A stretch of DNA of 64,000 nt from Candidatus Methanomethylophilus sp. 1R26 (GCF_001481295.1 NZ_LOPS01000002.1:1-64000); one strand, 5' to 3'. Positions 17,409 through 26,613 are shown, counted from the stretch's first letter. The notes: generated from the letters alone by a model not told the origin. Numbers and translations: made by a program.

Positions 17409-19370
17409 ATGTTCGAGATCTCCAAAAGGGACGGCATGGCCCGCATCGGGAAGTTCACCACGACGTCCGGCCGCAGCTGCGAGACGCCTGCTCTGCTCCC
17501 GGTGATCAACCCCAAGATAAAGACGGTCCTCCCCCGCGAGCTCTATGACGAGTTCGGTTTCAGGGCGATGATCACCAACTCCTACATCATCCGGAACACC
17601 CCGGACCTGAAGGAGAAGGCGCAGTCTGTCGGCCTGCACGAGATGCTGGACTTCCCCGGGATCATCATGACCGACTCCGGAACGTTCCAGAGCCACATGT
17701 ACGGGGAAGTGGAGCTCACCAACAGGGAGATCGTGGAGTTCCAGAAGTCCATCGGCACCGACATCGGCACCGTGCTCGACATCTTCACCGAGCCTTATTG
17801 GACCAAGGAGGAGACGGCGGAATCGATAAAGGAGACCCTGAAGAGGACCGAGGAGGCCGTCTCGCTCAAAGGGGACATGATGATCAACGGCGTCGTCCAG
17901 GGATCGGTGTACCCCGACCTCAGGGAGGACTGCGCCCGGAAGATGGCAGCCATGGACATCGACGTCCATCCCATCGGCGGAGTGGTGCCGCTGATGGAGC
18001 AGTACCGCTACTCGGAGCTGGTCGACGTCATCATCTCCTCGAAGATGGGGCTCAACCCGAACCGCCCCGTCCACCTGTTCGGCGCGGGCCACCCGATGAT
18101 CCTCGCCTTCGCGGCGCTCATGGGATGCGACCTTTTCGACTCGGCATCCTATGCGAAATACGCCAAGGACGACAGGATGATGTTCATCGACGGGACGTTC
18201 AGGCTGCAGGACATGCAGTCACTGGACTGCGACTGCCCCGCCTGCCGCGGGACCACCCTCCAGGCCCTCAGGGCCATGGGGAAGAACGAGAGGATCCGCC
18301 TCATCGCCAAGCACAACCTCTACCAGATCGTCCGCGAGCTGGCACTCGTCAAGAGGTACATCCTCGAGGGCAGGCTCTGGGAACTGGCGGAGGTCAGGTG
18401 CAGGGTCCATCCCGCCCTGCTGTGCGGCCTCAGGAGGCTCAGGGAGTACCAGGACTATCTGGAGAAGTTCGACCCGGTCTCCAGGGAGGGCGCCGTGTTC
18501 TACACCGGGGTGGAGACCCGCGGCCGGCCGGTGTTCCTGAGGTACGAGAAGAGGATAATGTCCCGCTATGTGCCGAGGACCAAGAAGGCCGCCGTGTTCT
18601 ACGGGACCGAGGGAAAGCCCTACTCGAGGGTGTTCGTGTCGGATTTCGTCAACGCCAGGAGGCAGGGCTACACCCCGGTGGTGCTCTCCCCCTTCGGCCC
18701 GGTGCCGGCGGAGCTCGATGAGCTGTACCCCATCGCCCAGTCGGTGTTCCCGGAGATCGAGGACACGGATACCCAGAACGAGTCCGAAGAGCTCACCATG
18801 CAGTTCCTCTCCTCGTTCTTCGAGGAGACTGTGTCGTTCACCGACCTCGAGAAGAAGTTCGGCGGGGAGCCCTCCGAAGAAGAGGTCAGGGAGAACGACA
18901 TCGAGAGGATCAGGGCCGTCGCGCGCTATCAGTTCGGAACCGATGCCGCCGACGCCCTGCTTGACGGGAAGATAGACTACATCCGCAGCCGCAAGACCGG
19001 GAAGATAAGGAACGTCATCGTCGACGGGGAGCATGTGCTCTCCATGCGCGCCGGTGACGGCATGTTCACCTTGAGGATCGAGGGCGCCAAGAAGATCGCC
19101 GCGAAAGTCCCGAAGCCGGCCATGCGCGTGCAGGTGGCCGATGATGCGGTGCCTTTCGTCGCCAAAGGGAGGAACGTCTTCGCCCAGTTCGTCCTCGATG
19201 CCGACGAGGGCCTGGTACCTCAGGACGAGGCGATAATAACCGACAGCAGGGACAATGTCGTCGGGACGGGCAGGATGCTCCTCGTAAAGAGCGAGATCCA
19301 GGCGATGAAGAAAGGCGTCGCCGTCAAGACCAGGACAGGGAAGGAAGAGGGGAAGGACGGCGAGGAGTGA
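17409..19370 (+). CDS. tgtA: Archaeosine tRNA-ribosyltransferase (tRNA-guanine transglycosylase) TgtA
   Basis: Exchanges guanine-15 in tRNA for preQ0, the first step of archaeosine formation. Full-length at 653 residues: TIM-barrel catalytic domain (about 1-350) with MTDSGTFQSH, GVVQGSVYPDLR, IGGVVPLMEQYRY, HLFGAGHP and zinc ligands CDCPACRG; then the archaeal C-terminal extension; and a PUA RNA-binding domain at about 570-645. The ATG at 17409 is 20-25 bases from a TATA box, so the mRNA is probably leaderless. No frame break is seen, unusual for this window. Confidence 0.95.
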   Translation: MFEISKRDGMARIGKFTTTSGRSCETPALLPVINPKIKTVLPRELYDEFGFRAMITNSYIIRNTPDLKEKAQSVGLHEMLDFPGIIMTDSGTFQSHMYGEVELTNREIVEFQKSIGTDIGTVLDIFTEPYWTKEETAESIKETLKRTEEAVSLKGDMMINGVVQGSVYPDLREDCARKMAAMDIDVHPIGGVVPLMEQYRYSELVDVIISSKMGLNPNRPVHLFGAGHPMILAFAALMGCDLFDSASYAKYAKDDRMMFIDGTFRLQDMQSLDCDCPACRGTTLQALRAMGKNERIRLIAKHNLYQIVRELALVKRYILEGRLWELAEVRCRVHPALLCGLRRLREYQDYLEKFDPVSREGAVFYTGVETRGRPVFLRYEKRIMSRYVPRTKKAAVFYGTEGKPYSRVFVSDFVNARRQGYTPVVLSPFGPVPAELDELYPIAQSVFPEIEDTDTQNESEELTMQFLSSFFEETVSFTDLEKKFGGEPSEEEVRENDIERIRAVARYQFGTDAADALLDGKIDYIRSRKTGKIRNVIVDGEHVLSMRAGDGMFTLRIEGAKKIAAKVPKPAMRVQVADDAVPFVAKGRNVFAQFVLDADEGLVPQDEAIITDSRDNVVGTGRMLLVKSEIQAMKKGVAVKTRTGKEEGKDGEE

Positions 19371-19433
19371 GCCGGCGCTCCGATCCCCTGCCTTCCGCAG
19401 AGGAACGGCTGCCCGGCATCTCCCGGCCCTTCC

Positions 19434-19979
19434 TCAGACGATCTCCTTGCCGGCCATGTAGCTCTGCTGGAACGCGGCGCATTCCATGGCGGCCCCGGGC
19501 TCGGCCGCGCCGGCGGCGCAGATGACCTTGGCGAGGCGGACGCCGGGCAGGCACTCGATCCAGCCCTGAAGGCATTTCACCGCGCCTTCGGAGGCATGGT
19601 CGGCATCCCTGTCCTCGGACGCCAGGAGAAGGTATACGTCCTTTATGCTGTACTCCGCGCCGTAGAGCGGGTTGGCCCTGTCGATGAGGGTCTTCATCTG
19701 CCCGCTGACGCTGTAATAGTAGACCGGGGTGGCCCAGACTATGACGTCGGACCCGCGCATGGCGCTGACGATCTCGGCGGCATCGTCCTTTATGACGCAT
19801 TTGCCGGTCTGGTTGCAGACGAGGCACCCGTTGCAGAACCCGATCTTCTTACCTTTGAGCGAGACCATCGAGACCTCGTTCCCCGATTCCAGCGCGCCCT
19901 TCGCGAACGACTCGGCGAGCTCGTCGGTATTGCTGTTCTTCCTAAGACTGCATTCGATGATCAATATCTTCTTCGGCAA
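19434..19979 (-). CDS. NADPH-dependent FMN reductase / iron-sulfur flavoprotein family
   Basis: A 181-residue flavodoxin-fold protein: IIECSLRKNSNTDELAESF (FMN phosphate loop), the cysteine cluster FCNGCLVCNQTGKC, and ATPVYYYSVSGQMKTLIDR (flavin ring binding). The cysteine spacing resembles archaeal iron-sulfur flavoproteins, so it may carry a cluster as well as FMN and act in electron transfer or oxidative-stress defence. Convergent to tgtA. A second, more distant member is at 27213-27761. Confidence 0.85.
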   Translation of the reverse strand: MPKKILIIECSLRKNSNTDELAESFAKGALESGNEVSMVSLKGKKIGFCNGCLVCNQTGKCVIKDDAAEIVSAMRGSDVIVWATPVYYYSVSGQMKTLIDRANPLYGAEYSIKDVYLLLASEDRDADHASEGAVKCLQGWIECLPGVRLAKVICAAGAAEPGAAMECAAFQQSYMAGKEIV

Positions 19980-20026
19980 CAGGCCATCCCTCCCGGAGCA
20001 TTGCTAGACCGTACGATATGAAAAAC

Positions 20027-20278
20027 TTATTCGGGGCCGCCGCCGGCGGACCCGGACGGTATCCCGGCGGCCCCCTCGGCCGCCTTGATGCAGGCCAGGA
20101 GGTCGTCGGCCGTGTTCCGGAGGGCCCCGGGGGAATCCGAGGCCATGCGGAACGTCACCGTGCTCCCCTCGATGCCCGCTTCGACGTAACCGGCGTTCTC
20201 CGGCGACACCGCCGACAGCACCGCCTCGGCGGTCCTGCGGTCCGGATAGGGGAAGCGGATCTCAAGGGAGAGCTTCAT
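20027..20278 (-). CDS. pcc1: KEOPS complex subunit Pcc1
   Basis: Dimerisation subunit of KEOPS, which makes the t6A37 modification of tRNA. The 83-residue protein fits the family: MKLSLEIRFPYPDRRTAEAV, SPENAGYV and a C-terminal helix ADDLLACIKAAE. It is the last gene of the leucine operon, starting 4 bases after the leuB stop, so it is probably co-expressed with leucine biosynthesis, an unusual linkage. The C-terminal tail is Gly/Ala/Ser rich. Confidence 0.83.
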   Translation of the reverse strand: MKLSLEIRFPYPDRRTAEAVLSAVSPENAGYVEAGIEGSTVTFRMASDSPGALRNTADDLLACIKAAEGAAGIPSGSAGGGPE

Positions 20279-20282
20279 GCTC

Positions 20283-21404
20283 TCACTTCTTCTGGTTGAG
20301 GATGAAGTCGCACATCGCCTTCCCGACCTCGGCCGTCTTGAGCTTGCCTCCGAGGTCGGGGGTCACCTGCATGGTGTCGAGGCAGTGCCTGACGGCGGCA
20401 TGCAGCATCTTCCCTTCCTCGGGGAATCCCTGGTTCTTGAGGAGGAGCTCGGCGGCGAGCACGGCGGCTATGGGGTTGGCCTTGCCCTGGCCCGCGATGT
20501 CAGGCGCGGAGCCGTGGATGGGCTCGAACATGCTGAGCCCCTCGGGGTTGATGTTCCCGGACCCGCCCATGCCGAGGCCGCCCTGGAGCTGGGCGCCGAG
20601 GTCGGTGAGGATGTCGCCGAACAGGTTGGGGACAGCGACGGTGCCGAAGGTCTCCGGGCGGACGATCATGGCCATGCTCATCGCGTCGACGAACATGTAC
20701 TCGAGGTCCAGGCCGTACTCCTTGGCCTTCTCGGCGAATATCTCCCTCTGCATCCCGTAGTTGTTGGTGATGACGTTGGCCTTGTCCACCAGGGTGACCT
20801 TCTTCTCGCCCCTCTCCTTGGCGTACCTGCAGCAGTAGTCGGCGAAGCGGGTCACTCCCCTGCGGGAGAGCATGCCGATCTCGATGCTGTACTCGTCATC
20901 CGCGGACGGGCGGGCCCTGACGTCGAAGTCCATGTCGTAGGATTCCCTCTTGACGCCGATCTTCGCCTCATAGCCGTTGTCCTTCCTGAGCTTCGCTCCG
21001 AGGCCCATGTAGAAGTCCTCGGTGTTCTCCCTCAGGAAGTGGATGTCGAAGGGGACCTCCCTCTTGAGCGGGACGTACGGGAACCACGAGGTGACCGGGC
21101 GGAGGTTGATGTACTGGTCGAAGACGGCCCTCATCTTCAGGAGGATACCGCCCTCGAGGACTCCGGGCTTGATCCTCGGGTCGCCGATAGCGCCGAAGTA
21201 GATGGCGTCCTTCTTCCTGAGGTCGGAGATGTCCTGGTCGGTCAGGAGCTCCTTGGTCCTCAGGTAGCGCTCGCCGCCTATGTCGAATACCTCTCCGTCG
21301 AAATCGAACGACGATATCTGGCACAGTGCCTCGAGGCAGTCCGTGCCCACCCTTATCACCTCGGGGCCGATGCCGTCCCCGGGAACTATCGCGAAATGCT
21401 TCAT
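20283..21404 (-). CDS. leuB: 3-isopropylmalate dehydrogenase LeuB (isocitrate/isopropylmalate dehydrogenase family)
   Basis: Oxidative decarboxylation step of leucine biosynthesis. The 373-residue protein shows IVPGDGIGPEV, the substrate-binding arginine segment INLRPV, FLRENTEDFYMG, VDKANVIT, FVDAMSMAM, NLFGDILTDLGA and EPIHGSAPDIAGQGKANP. ATG 21404 overlaps the leuD stop and is preferred over longer in-frame starts. A homoisocitrate dehydrogenase (AksF) role in coenzyme B synthesis is the main alternative, as the enzymes are close homologs. Confidence 0.9.
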   Translation of the reverse strand: MKHFAIVPGDGIGPEVIRVGTDCLEALCQISSFDFDGEVFDIGGERYLRTKELLTDQDISDLRKKDAIYFGAIGDPRIKPGVLEGGILLKMRAVFDQYINLRPVTSWFPYVPLKREVPFDIHFLRENTEDFYMGLGAKLRKDNGYEAKIGVKRESYDMDFDVRARPSADDEYSIEIGMLSRRGVTRFADYCCRYAKERGEKKVTLVDKANVITNNYGMQREIFAEKAKEYGLDLEYMFVDAMSMAMIVRPETFGTVAVPNLFGDILTDLGAQLQGGLGMGGSGNINPEGLSMFEPIHGSAPDIAGQGKANPIAAVLAAELLLKNQGFPEEGKMLHAAVRHCLDTMQVTPDLGGKLKTAEVGKAMCDFILNQKK

Positions 21405-21895
21405 CAGAACTTCCCCTCCTTCACCAGGTTGACCAGCCCGCCGGCGTCGATCAGCTTCTGGATGAACTCCGGGTACTTCTCGAAGCTCCATTCTTTGCCG
21501 CTGGTCTCGTCGGTGACCTTCCCCTCGGAGATGGACACCTTCACGGTGTCCCCCTCCTTAGCGTCCGCCTTGCATTCCACCAGCAGGAGCCCGATGTTCA
21601 TCGAGTTGCGGTAGAATATGCGCGCGAACGACTCGGCGATGATGCAGCTGAACCCTGCCTCCATGAGCGACAGGGGAGCATGCTCCCTGGACGACCCGCA
21701 GCCGAAGTTCTTCCCGGCCACCAGGATGTCCCCTTTGCCGACCTTCTCCGCGAAGCCCGGCCTCACCTTCTCGAAGATGAAGTCGTTCAGGTGGTCGAGG
21801 TTGGTGACGACCAGCCTCTCGGCGGGGATGATCTGGTCGGTATCGACGTTGTCGCCGAACCTCCAAACCTTCCCCTCAACGATTTTAGAAGTCAT
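21404..21895 (-). CDS. leuD: 3-isopropylmalate dehydratase small subunit LeuD
   Basis: The swivel-domain subunit that completes the active site of the LeuC iron-sulfur subunit. At 163 residues it has the archaeal short form with VWRFGDNVDTDQIIPAERLV, GKNFGCGSSREHAPL and FARIFYRNSMNIG. It overlaps leuC upstream and leuB downstream by four or fewer bases. Methanogens also have an Aks homolog set for homoaconitase, so specificity is assigned from operon context. Confidence 0.92.
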   Translation of the reverse strand: MTSKIVEGKVWRFGDNVDTDQIIPAERLVVTNLDHLNDFIFEKVRPGFAEKVGKGDILVAGKNFGCGSSREHAPLSLMEAGFSCIIAESFARIFYRNSMNIGLLLVECKADAKEGDTVKVSISEGKVTDETSGKEWSFEKYPEFIQKLIDAGGLVNLVKEGKF

Positions 21896-23171
21896 TGCGA
21901 AGCCTCCAGCTGATCGGGGGTGACGATCTTCCCGGCCACGGCCGAGGCCGCGACCACTTCAGGCCCGGCCAGGTACACTTCCGATGCCTTGTCGCCCATC
22001 CTGCCGATGAAGTTCCTGTTGGTGCTGGACACCGCCCTCTCGCCGGGCGCGAGGATGCCCATGTAACCTCCGAGGCAGGCCCCGCAGGTGGGGCCGGAGA
22101 CGTACGCCCCGGCATCGATGAAGACCTCGGTCAGGTGCTCCTCCAGCATCTGCCTGTAGACGCGCTGGGTGGCCGGGACGACGATCATGCGGACGCCTTT
22201 CGCCACGTGCCTGCCCCTGAGGATCTCCGCCGCGGCGCGCATGTCCTCGATCCTGCCGTTGGTGCAGCTCCCGAGGTAGGCCTGGTCGATCTTCACGTCG
22301 ACGTCCTTCACCAGGTGCCCGTTCTCGGGCAGGTGCGGGAAGGCCACCATGCTCTCCAGCTCGGAGAGGTCGTACTTCAGGGTGCGGCAGTAGACCGCGT
22401 CCGGATCTGCATCGACGGCCTCGTAGGTCCCGCGCACATCGTTCTTGATGTACTCGCGGGTGCGGTCATCGCAGGGGAAGATCCCGGCCTTCCCGCCGGC
22501 CTCGATGGCCATGTTGGAGACGGCCAGCCTGTCGGGCACGCTCATCTCGGCGACCCCGGGGCCGCAGAACTCGAGCGCCTTGTAGGCGGCGCCGTCCACG
22601 CCGATATCGGAGATGATCTTGAGGATCAGGTCCTTGCCGCCGACGTTCTTCCTGAACTTGCCGGTAAGCTCCACTTTGATGGACTCCGGCACCTTGAACC
22701 ACAGCTTGCCGGTGGCGAAGACCACGCCGCCTCGGTAGACCCGATGCCGGTGGACAGGGCGTTGACCGCCCCGTAGGTGCAGGTATGGGAATCGGCGCCG
22801 ACGATCAGCCTGCCGGGGGCCGCGAAGCCCTTCTCGACCATCAGCTGGTGGCAGATGCCGCCCTCGCAGATCTCGAAGTAGTTGGGGAGGTCGTACTTGG
22901 CCGCGAAGTCCCTCATCTCCTTCGCCTGGATGGCGGAGGGGATGTCCTTGTTGGGGACGTAGTGGTCGGGGATGAGGACCATGCGGTCCTTGAACATCTT
23001 CTTCTCCGACGGCGCCCTGGCGGCGTCTATCTCCTCGAACTTCCTGAAAGCTATGGGGCCGGTGACGTCGTTCACCATCACGTAATCGACGTCGGCCACC
23101 ACGATCTGCCCGGCCTTCGCGTCCGTATGGGCGTGGGCGGACAGGATCTTCTCTGCGATTGTCTTTCCCAT
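21892..23171 (-). CDS. leuC: 3-isopropylmalate dehydratase large subunit LeuC (one-base frameshift)
   Basis: Iron-sulfur isomerase converting 2- to 3-isopropylmalate. Seen: MGKTIAEKILSAHAHTDAKA, LIPDHYVPNKDI, GADSHTCTYGAVNAL, the cluster ligands in GSCTNGRIEDM and GPTCGACLGGYMG, and SSTNRNFIGRMGD. A base is missing near 22733-22736, just after STGIGSTE; the remainder VVFATGKLWFKVPES is in the next frame. About 426 residues once corrected. It follows leuA with ATG directly after the leuA TGA. Confidence 0.93.
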
Positions 23172-24770
23172 TCAGCATTCCTTCTTGCGTTTGACGCGGG
23201 AGAAGTCGCGGTTGATGGCCGCCATGGTGGCGTCCACCGAGGTCTCCACGATGTCCGTCCCGACGGCCCTCCCGAACGACATCTCCCCGTCGTTCTGGAC
23301 GTTCTTCATGGTCACCGCCACCTGGCACATCGAGTCCGACTTGCCGGTGATGGCGGAGAGCTTGTACTCCTCCATCGTCATCTTGGGGTTGATGGCCTTC
23401 CTGATGGCGTTGACGGCCGCGTTGACGGGGCCGACGCCGGTCTCGGCCACGGTCACCGATTTCCCGTCGGTGCGGGTGATCTTCACGGTGGCGGTGGGGG
23501 TGGTGGTCCTGCCGGTGACCACGGTCAGCTCGTCGAGGACACACTCGCGCTTCTCGACCGATTTCTTCCACATGATGTCCTCGGCGATGGCCTCCAGCTC
23601 CGCGTCGGTGACGATCTTGCCGGTCATCGACATGCGCTTGACGGCCTCCATCAGCTCGGGCATGTGCTCCTGGGGGAACTTTATGTTCATCTCCTCCAGC
23701 TTGCCCTCCACCGCATGCGAGCCGGACAGCTTGCCGACGATTATGTGCCTCTTCGCGCCCACGACCTCGGGCTTGAAGGGCTCGTAGGTCAGGGAGTTGG
23801 CCATGACGCCGTGCACATGGATGCCGGACTCGTGCGCGAACGCGTTGTAGCCGACGATCGGCTTGTTGGCGGCCAGGCTGAACCCGGTGATCCTCTCCAC
23901 CAGGGCGCAGGTGGACGCGATCTTGGAAAGGTCGTAGGTCTTCACGCCGTAATTGGCGTACAGGTTGACGGCGACCTCCTCGAGGGCGACGTTCCCGGTC
24001 CTCTCGCCGATCCCGTTCAGGCAGCCCTGGACGATGGTGGCGCCGTTCTCCACGGCGGCCAGGGAGTTGGCCAGGGCCAGGCCCATGTCGTTGTGGCAGT
24101 GCACGGAGATGGGGATCTTCAGGGCCGAGTGCAGCTCCTTGATCATGGCCCCGTACGCCTTCGGTATGATGACGCCGACGGTGTCGGGTATGTTCGCGCT
24201 CTCCGCCCCGGCATCCTGGACGGCCAGCAGGATGTCCTTCATGAAGTCCATCCTGGTGCGGGTCGCATCCTCGCAGGAGAACATGACGTCCAGTCCGTGC
24301 TCCCGGGCGTATTCCACGGTCTCGACGGCCTTGGCCTTGACCTCCTCGGGGGTCATCTTGAGCTTGTACTTCATGTGCAGGTCCGAGGTGGCTATGAACG
24401 TGTGGACATAGTCCAGGTCGGAATCGATGACCGCGTCGATGTCCTTCTTCACGCAGCGGGCCAGGCTGCAGACGCGGGCGTTCAGGCCCAGCTTCCCGAT
24501 CTGCTTCAGGATGTCCCTCTCGATGTCCGAGGAGGCGGCGAAGCCCGCCTCGATGATATCCGTCCCGAGGTCGTCGAGGGCCTGCGCGATGCGCACTTTG
24601 TCGTCCGGGTTCAGAGCGATGCCCGGAGCCTGCTCGCCGTCCCTCAGCGTGGTATCGAAGATCTTCACATCTTTGATGGGCCCCACACCAGAGAGCGCAA
24701 GCTGGTTGTACTGGCTGACCGCGAACATGTCTTCCGATACCACAGCGCTTTCACTGGTTTGTTGAGTCAT
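23172..24770 (-). CDS. leuA: 2-isopropylmalate synthase LeuA
   Basis: Commits 2-oxoisovalerate and acetyl-CoA to leucine. The 532-residue protein has the DTTLRDGEQAPGIAL motif, metal ligands in SVHCHNDMGLAL, GIGERTGN, and a C-terminal LeuA regulatory domain from about residue 390 (VLDELTVVTGRTTTPTATV). The presence of this allosteric domain argues for leucine-regulated LeuA or citramalate synthase rather than the shorter homocitrate synthase AksA. First gene of leuA-leuC-leuD-leuB-pcc1. The leader of about 110 bases behind a TATA at about 24885-24900 is longer than for most genes here. Confidence 0.9.
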   Translation of the reverse strand: MTQQTSESAVVSEDMFAVSQYNQLALSGVGPIKDVKIFDTTLRDGEQAPGIALNPDDKVRIAQALDDLGTDIIEAGFAASSDIERDILKQIGKLGLNARVCSLARCVKKDIDAVIDSDLDYVHTFIATSDLHMKYKLKMTPEEVKAKAVETVEYAREHGLDVMFSCEDATRTRMDFMKDILLAVQDAGAESANIPDTVGVIIPKAYGAMIKELHSALKIPISVHCHNDMGLALANSLAAVENGATIVQGCLNGIGERTGNVALEEVAVNLYANYGVKTYDLSKIASTCALVERITGFSLAANKPIVGYNAFAHESGIHVHGVMANSLTYEPFKPEVVGAKRHIIVGKLSGSHAVEGKLEEMNIKFPQEHMPELMEAVKRMSMTGKIVTDAELEAIAEDIMWKKSVEKRECVLDELTVVTGRTTTPTATVKITRTDGKSVTVAETGVGPVNAAVNAIRKAINPKMTMEEYKLSAITGKSDSMCQVAVTMKNVQNDGEMSFGRAVGTDIVETSVDATMAAINRDFSRVKRKKEC

Positions 24771-24882
24771 TTAAAACCACCGATCCGTCATCATCGACCC
24801 GTCAGCGGCGCCGAGATAATTTGGCGCTCCCTGCGGGCGGTCGCGAGGCCGTTCTCACGTGCCTCCGACGGCGATACGGCCC

Positions 24883-24902
24883 ATTTTATAACTCTATAAA
24901 AT
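24883..24902 (-). promoter_or_regulatory. Probable leu operon promoter (TATA element)
   Basis: On the minus strand GTATTTTATAGAGTTATAAAA is the only AT-rich block upstream of leuA, about 115 bases before its ATG. The long GC-rich leader between them could hold a control element; no leader peptide was identified. Confidence 0.45.
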
Positions 24903-24950
24903 ACATCGAAGCCCGCGCGCGGATGCCCGCGCGCAGGCACATAAATTAAA

Positions 24951-24967
24951 GGGCGTCAGGACGCCCC
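24951..24967 (-). terminator. Short hairpin after the coiled-coil gene
   Basis: GGGGCGTCCTGACGCCC on the minus strand, followed by TTTAATTTATG, lies 9 bases after the stop at 24976. Confidence 0.55.
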
Positions 24968-24975
24968 GGAAGGGA

Positions 24976-25392
24976 TCAGTCCTTCTTCTCTTCCGTTCCC
25001 CCGGCGCCGCTGTCCGAGGAGGCTCCCTTCTGCCCGTCCCTGTCCTTCTGGGTCTTCTCCTCTTTCTGCCCGCTGCGGTCGGCGGACCTGAGGCCGAGCT
25101 CCTCCTTCTTCTTGGCGTCCCTGTCGGCCTTCAGCTCGCGGGCCGCCTCCTTGTACTCGGCGCGGTATTTCGAGATGAGCTCTTTCCTCTTGGCGATCTC
25201 GGCCTTGGTCTTCTCCTTCTCCTCGGCCTTGCGTTCCTTCGGGACCTTCTTCATCTGCTCCTTGCGGTCATCCTTGTAAGCGCGGAGCGCGCTCTTCTCG
25301 TTCTCGAATCTCTTCTTCTTGGACTCGACATCGTTCTCGCGGGCCTTCGCCAGCGATTTGTGCCTAGCCGCCGCCTTCTGCTGCTCTGCCAT
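24976..25392 (-). CDS. Highly charged Lys/Glu-rich coiled-coil protein, 138 aa
   Basis: Almost wholly Lys, Glu, Ala, Arg and Asp with heptad-like periodicity through residues about 10-110 and a disordered Ser/Gly/Glu tail ending GTEEKKD. No enzyme motif, signal peptide or membrane segment. Such proteins in archaea can be nucleic-acid or structural scaffolds, but no family is recognised. ATG 25392 is preferred over upstream in-frame starts because the extension has no coiled-coil character and covers the intergenic region. Confidence 0.65.
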   Translation of the reverse strand: MAEQQKAAARHKSLAKARENDVESKKKRFENEKSALRAYKDDRKEQMKKVPKERKAEEKEKTKAEIAKRKELISKYRAEYKEAARELKADRDAKKKEELGLRSADRSGQKEEKTQKDRDGQKGASSDSGAGGTEEKKD

Positions 25393-25499
25393 CTGCGGAC
25401 CTTCGCCTGGGAGATGCACATTTGGCGATATATACCAGACGCTGGAGATTCCGGAGAAACCTCCGATGCATGGGGGAAAATGTAAAGGAAAGAGGTTTT

Positions 25500-25521
25500 C
25501 GCCGCCGGTCCCGCCGGCGGC
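25500..25521 (-). terminator. Terminator hairpin after superoxide reductase gene
   Basis: A GCCGCCGG/CCGGCGGC stem with a 4-5 base loop directly after the stop at 25526, followed on the minus strand by a T/C-rich tract. Confidence 0.6.
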
Positions 25522-25525
25522 AGGA

Positions 25526-25909
25526 TCACTCCTTATAGGTCCAGAGGCCGTGCTTGTTGCAGTACTCGTACGCGACGACGTCCTTGGCATCGGTCGGGAA
25601 GAACGCCTCGGGCTTGTCCCCGGGCTTGAGGTTCTTCCTCATGTAGATGCCGTCGGCCTCGATAGCGATGAACACGATGTAGTGGTCCTCTTCCATGGGG
25701 TGGGCGGCGGATTTGCCGACCTTGACGAGGATCCCTCCGTCCTGCCTGACGATGTAGGGGACGTGCTTGTTCTCATCGGGATCGGCCGTCTGGGCGGTGA
25801 GCTTCGCAGTCGCCTGCCCGCAACAGACGGGCGTGCAGTTGCATTTGCCTGTGTACGCCTTCTCGAAGACCTCTCCGCATTTCTCGCATTTGTAGTATTG
25901 GATTGCCGT
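25526..25909 (-). CDS. Desulfoferrodoxin-type superoxide reductase (apparent ACG start)
   Basis: Reduces superoxide to peroxide without making oxygen, suited to a strict anaerobe. The 127-residue protein has an N-terminal rubredoxin-like patch (YYKCEKCGEVFEK and the Cys-rich PVCCGQ) and a C-terminal neelaredoxin domain with all iron ligands: ENKHVPYI, AAHPMEEDHYIVF, and the terminal EYCNKHGLW Cys and His. There is no ATG, GTG or TTG in frame near the start. ACG 25909 sits 7 bases after a perfect GGAGGT, so it is either an ACG start or an ATG miscalled by one base. A standard gene caller would miss it. Confidence 0.9.
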   Translation of the reverse strand, partial: TAIQYYKCEKCGEVFEKAYTGKCNCTPVCCGQATAKLTAQTADPDENKHVPYIVRQDGGILVKVGKSAAHPMEEDHYIVFIAIEADGIYMRKNLKPGDKPEAFFPTDAKDVVAYEYCNKHGLWTYKE

Positions 25910-26076
25910 GGTTGCTACCTCCGCGCTCGGAATCTCCTAAGGCGCTTTTAATAACATCACCCGGACCGTTCCCCGGGATGGCCTATGTACAAAGAATGCG
26001 CATAACCGGCTGCGCACCGTTTAAGTAAGAACGGCGCCGTCTGTGCCGCAGGTGAACGAGCACGGCAGAGAGCATC

Positions 26077-26613
26077 ATGTCCAAGAACCTGGCCTTCGCG
26101 GCCGCCGCCGGGGCGCTGGTGATGGCGGCCTCGGCATTCCTCACATGGATAAACGGTCTGGACGCAACAGGATGGAAGCTGTTCTCTGACTCGCCCGACC
26201 TGTACGTCCTCTCCGGCGGGACCATGGCCAAGGCGGGCAGCTTCTGCATGCAGATCCCTGTGTTCATGCTCGCTTTCGGGCTCGCCGCGTTCGTCCTGGA
26301 GCTCATCAAGGCCGCCTATCCAGACATACCGCGCGCAGCGGACTCCGTCATCACGTCGACGGCAGCCTTCCTCGGGGCCGCCGGGATCGTATTGGCCCTC
26401 CTCTTCGCGTTCTGGGACGTCCTGGGCGGGACCGTGTACATGCTGGACGGGAGCATGTTCTACGGGACGTCCGGATGCACCGCGGGCATCGGCGTATGGC
26501 TGGCGCTCATCGGCTCGGCGGCGACGGCCGCCGTCGGGATCTGGCAGGCGGTAACGGCGTTCAGGAGGCCCGCCGACCCTGCGCGGAAGAGGCCAGAGGA
26601 CCGCGAGGAATGA
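26077..26613 (+). CDS. Four-helix membrane protein, paralog of the genes at 31181 and 31673
   Basis: A 178-residue protein with four hydrophobic helices (about 5-25, 60-85, 92-118, 138-162) and a charged C-terminal tail. It shares a pattern with two tandem genes 5 kb away: a first helix ending in TW or NW, an acidic loop, IPVFMLAFGLAAFVLEL, a third helix ending FAFWD, and a GxGxW before helix four. No known family or active site. I infer a lineage-specific membrane family of unknown function. Confidence 0.72.
   Translation: MSKNLAFAAAAGALVMAASAFLTWINGLDATGWKLFSDSPDLYVLSGGTMAKAGSFCMQIPVFMLAFGLAAFVLELIKAAYPDIPRAADSVITSTAAFLGAAGIVLALLFAFWDVLGGTVYMLDGSMFYGTSGCTAGIGVWLALIGSAATAAVGIWQAVTAFRRPADPARKRPEDREE

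Noticed and set aside
20277-24899. Long plus-strand open frames opposite the leu operon
   Set aside because: Antisense to leuA-leuC-leuD-leuB, which show full family motifs; the plus frames have no motif and biased composition.
24911-24938. Direct repeat GCCCGCGCGC (two copies) before leuA
   Set aside because: Two short copies in low-complexity GC sequence; not enough to call a functional repeat.
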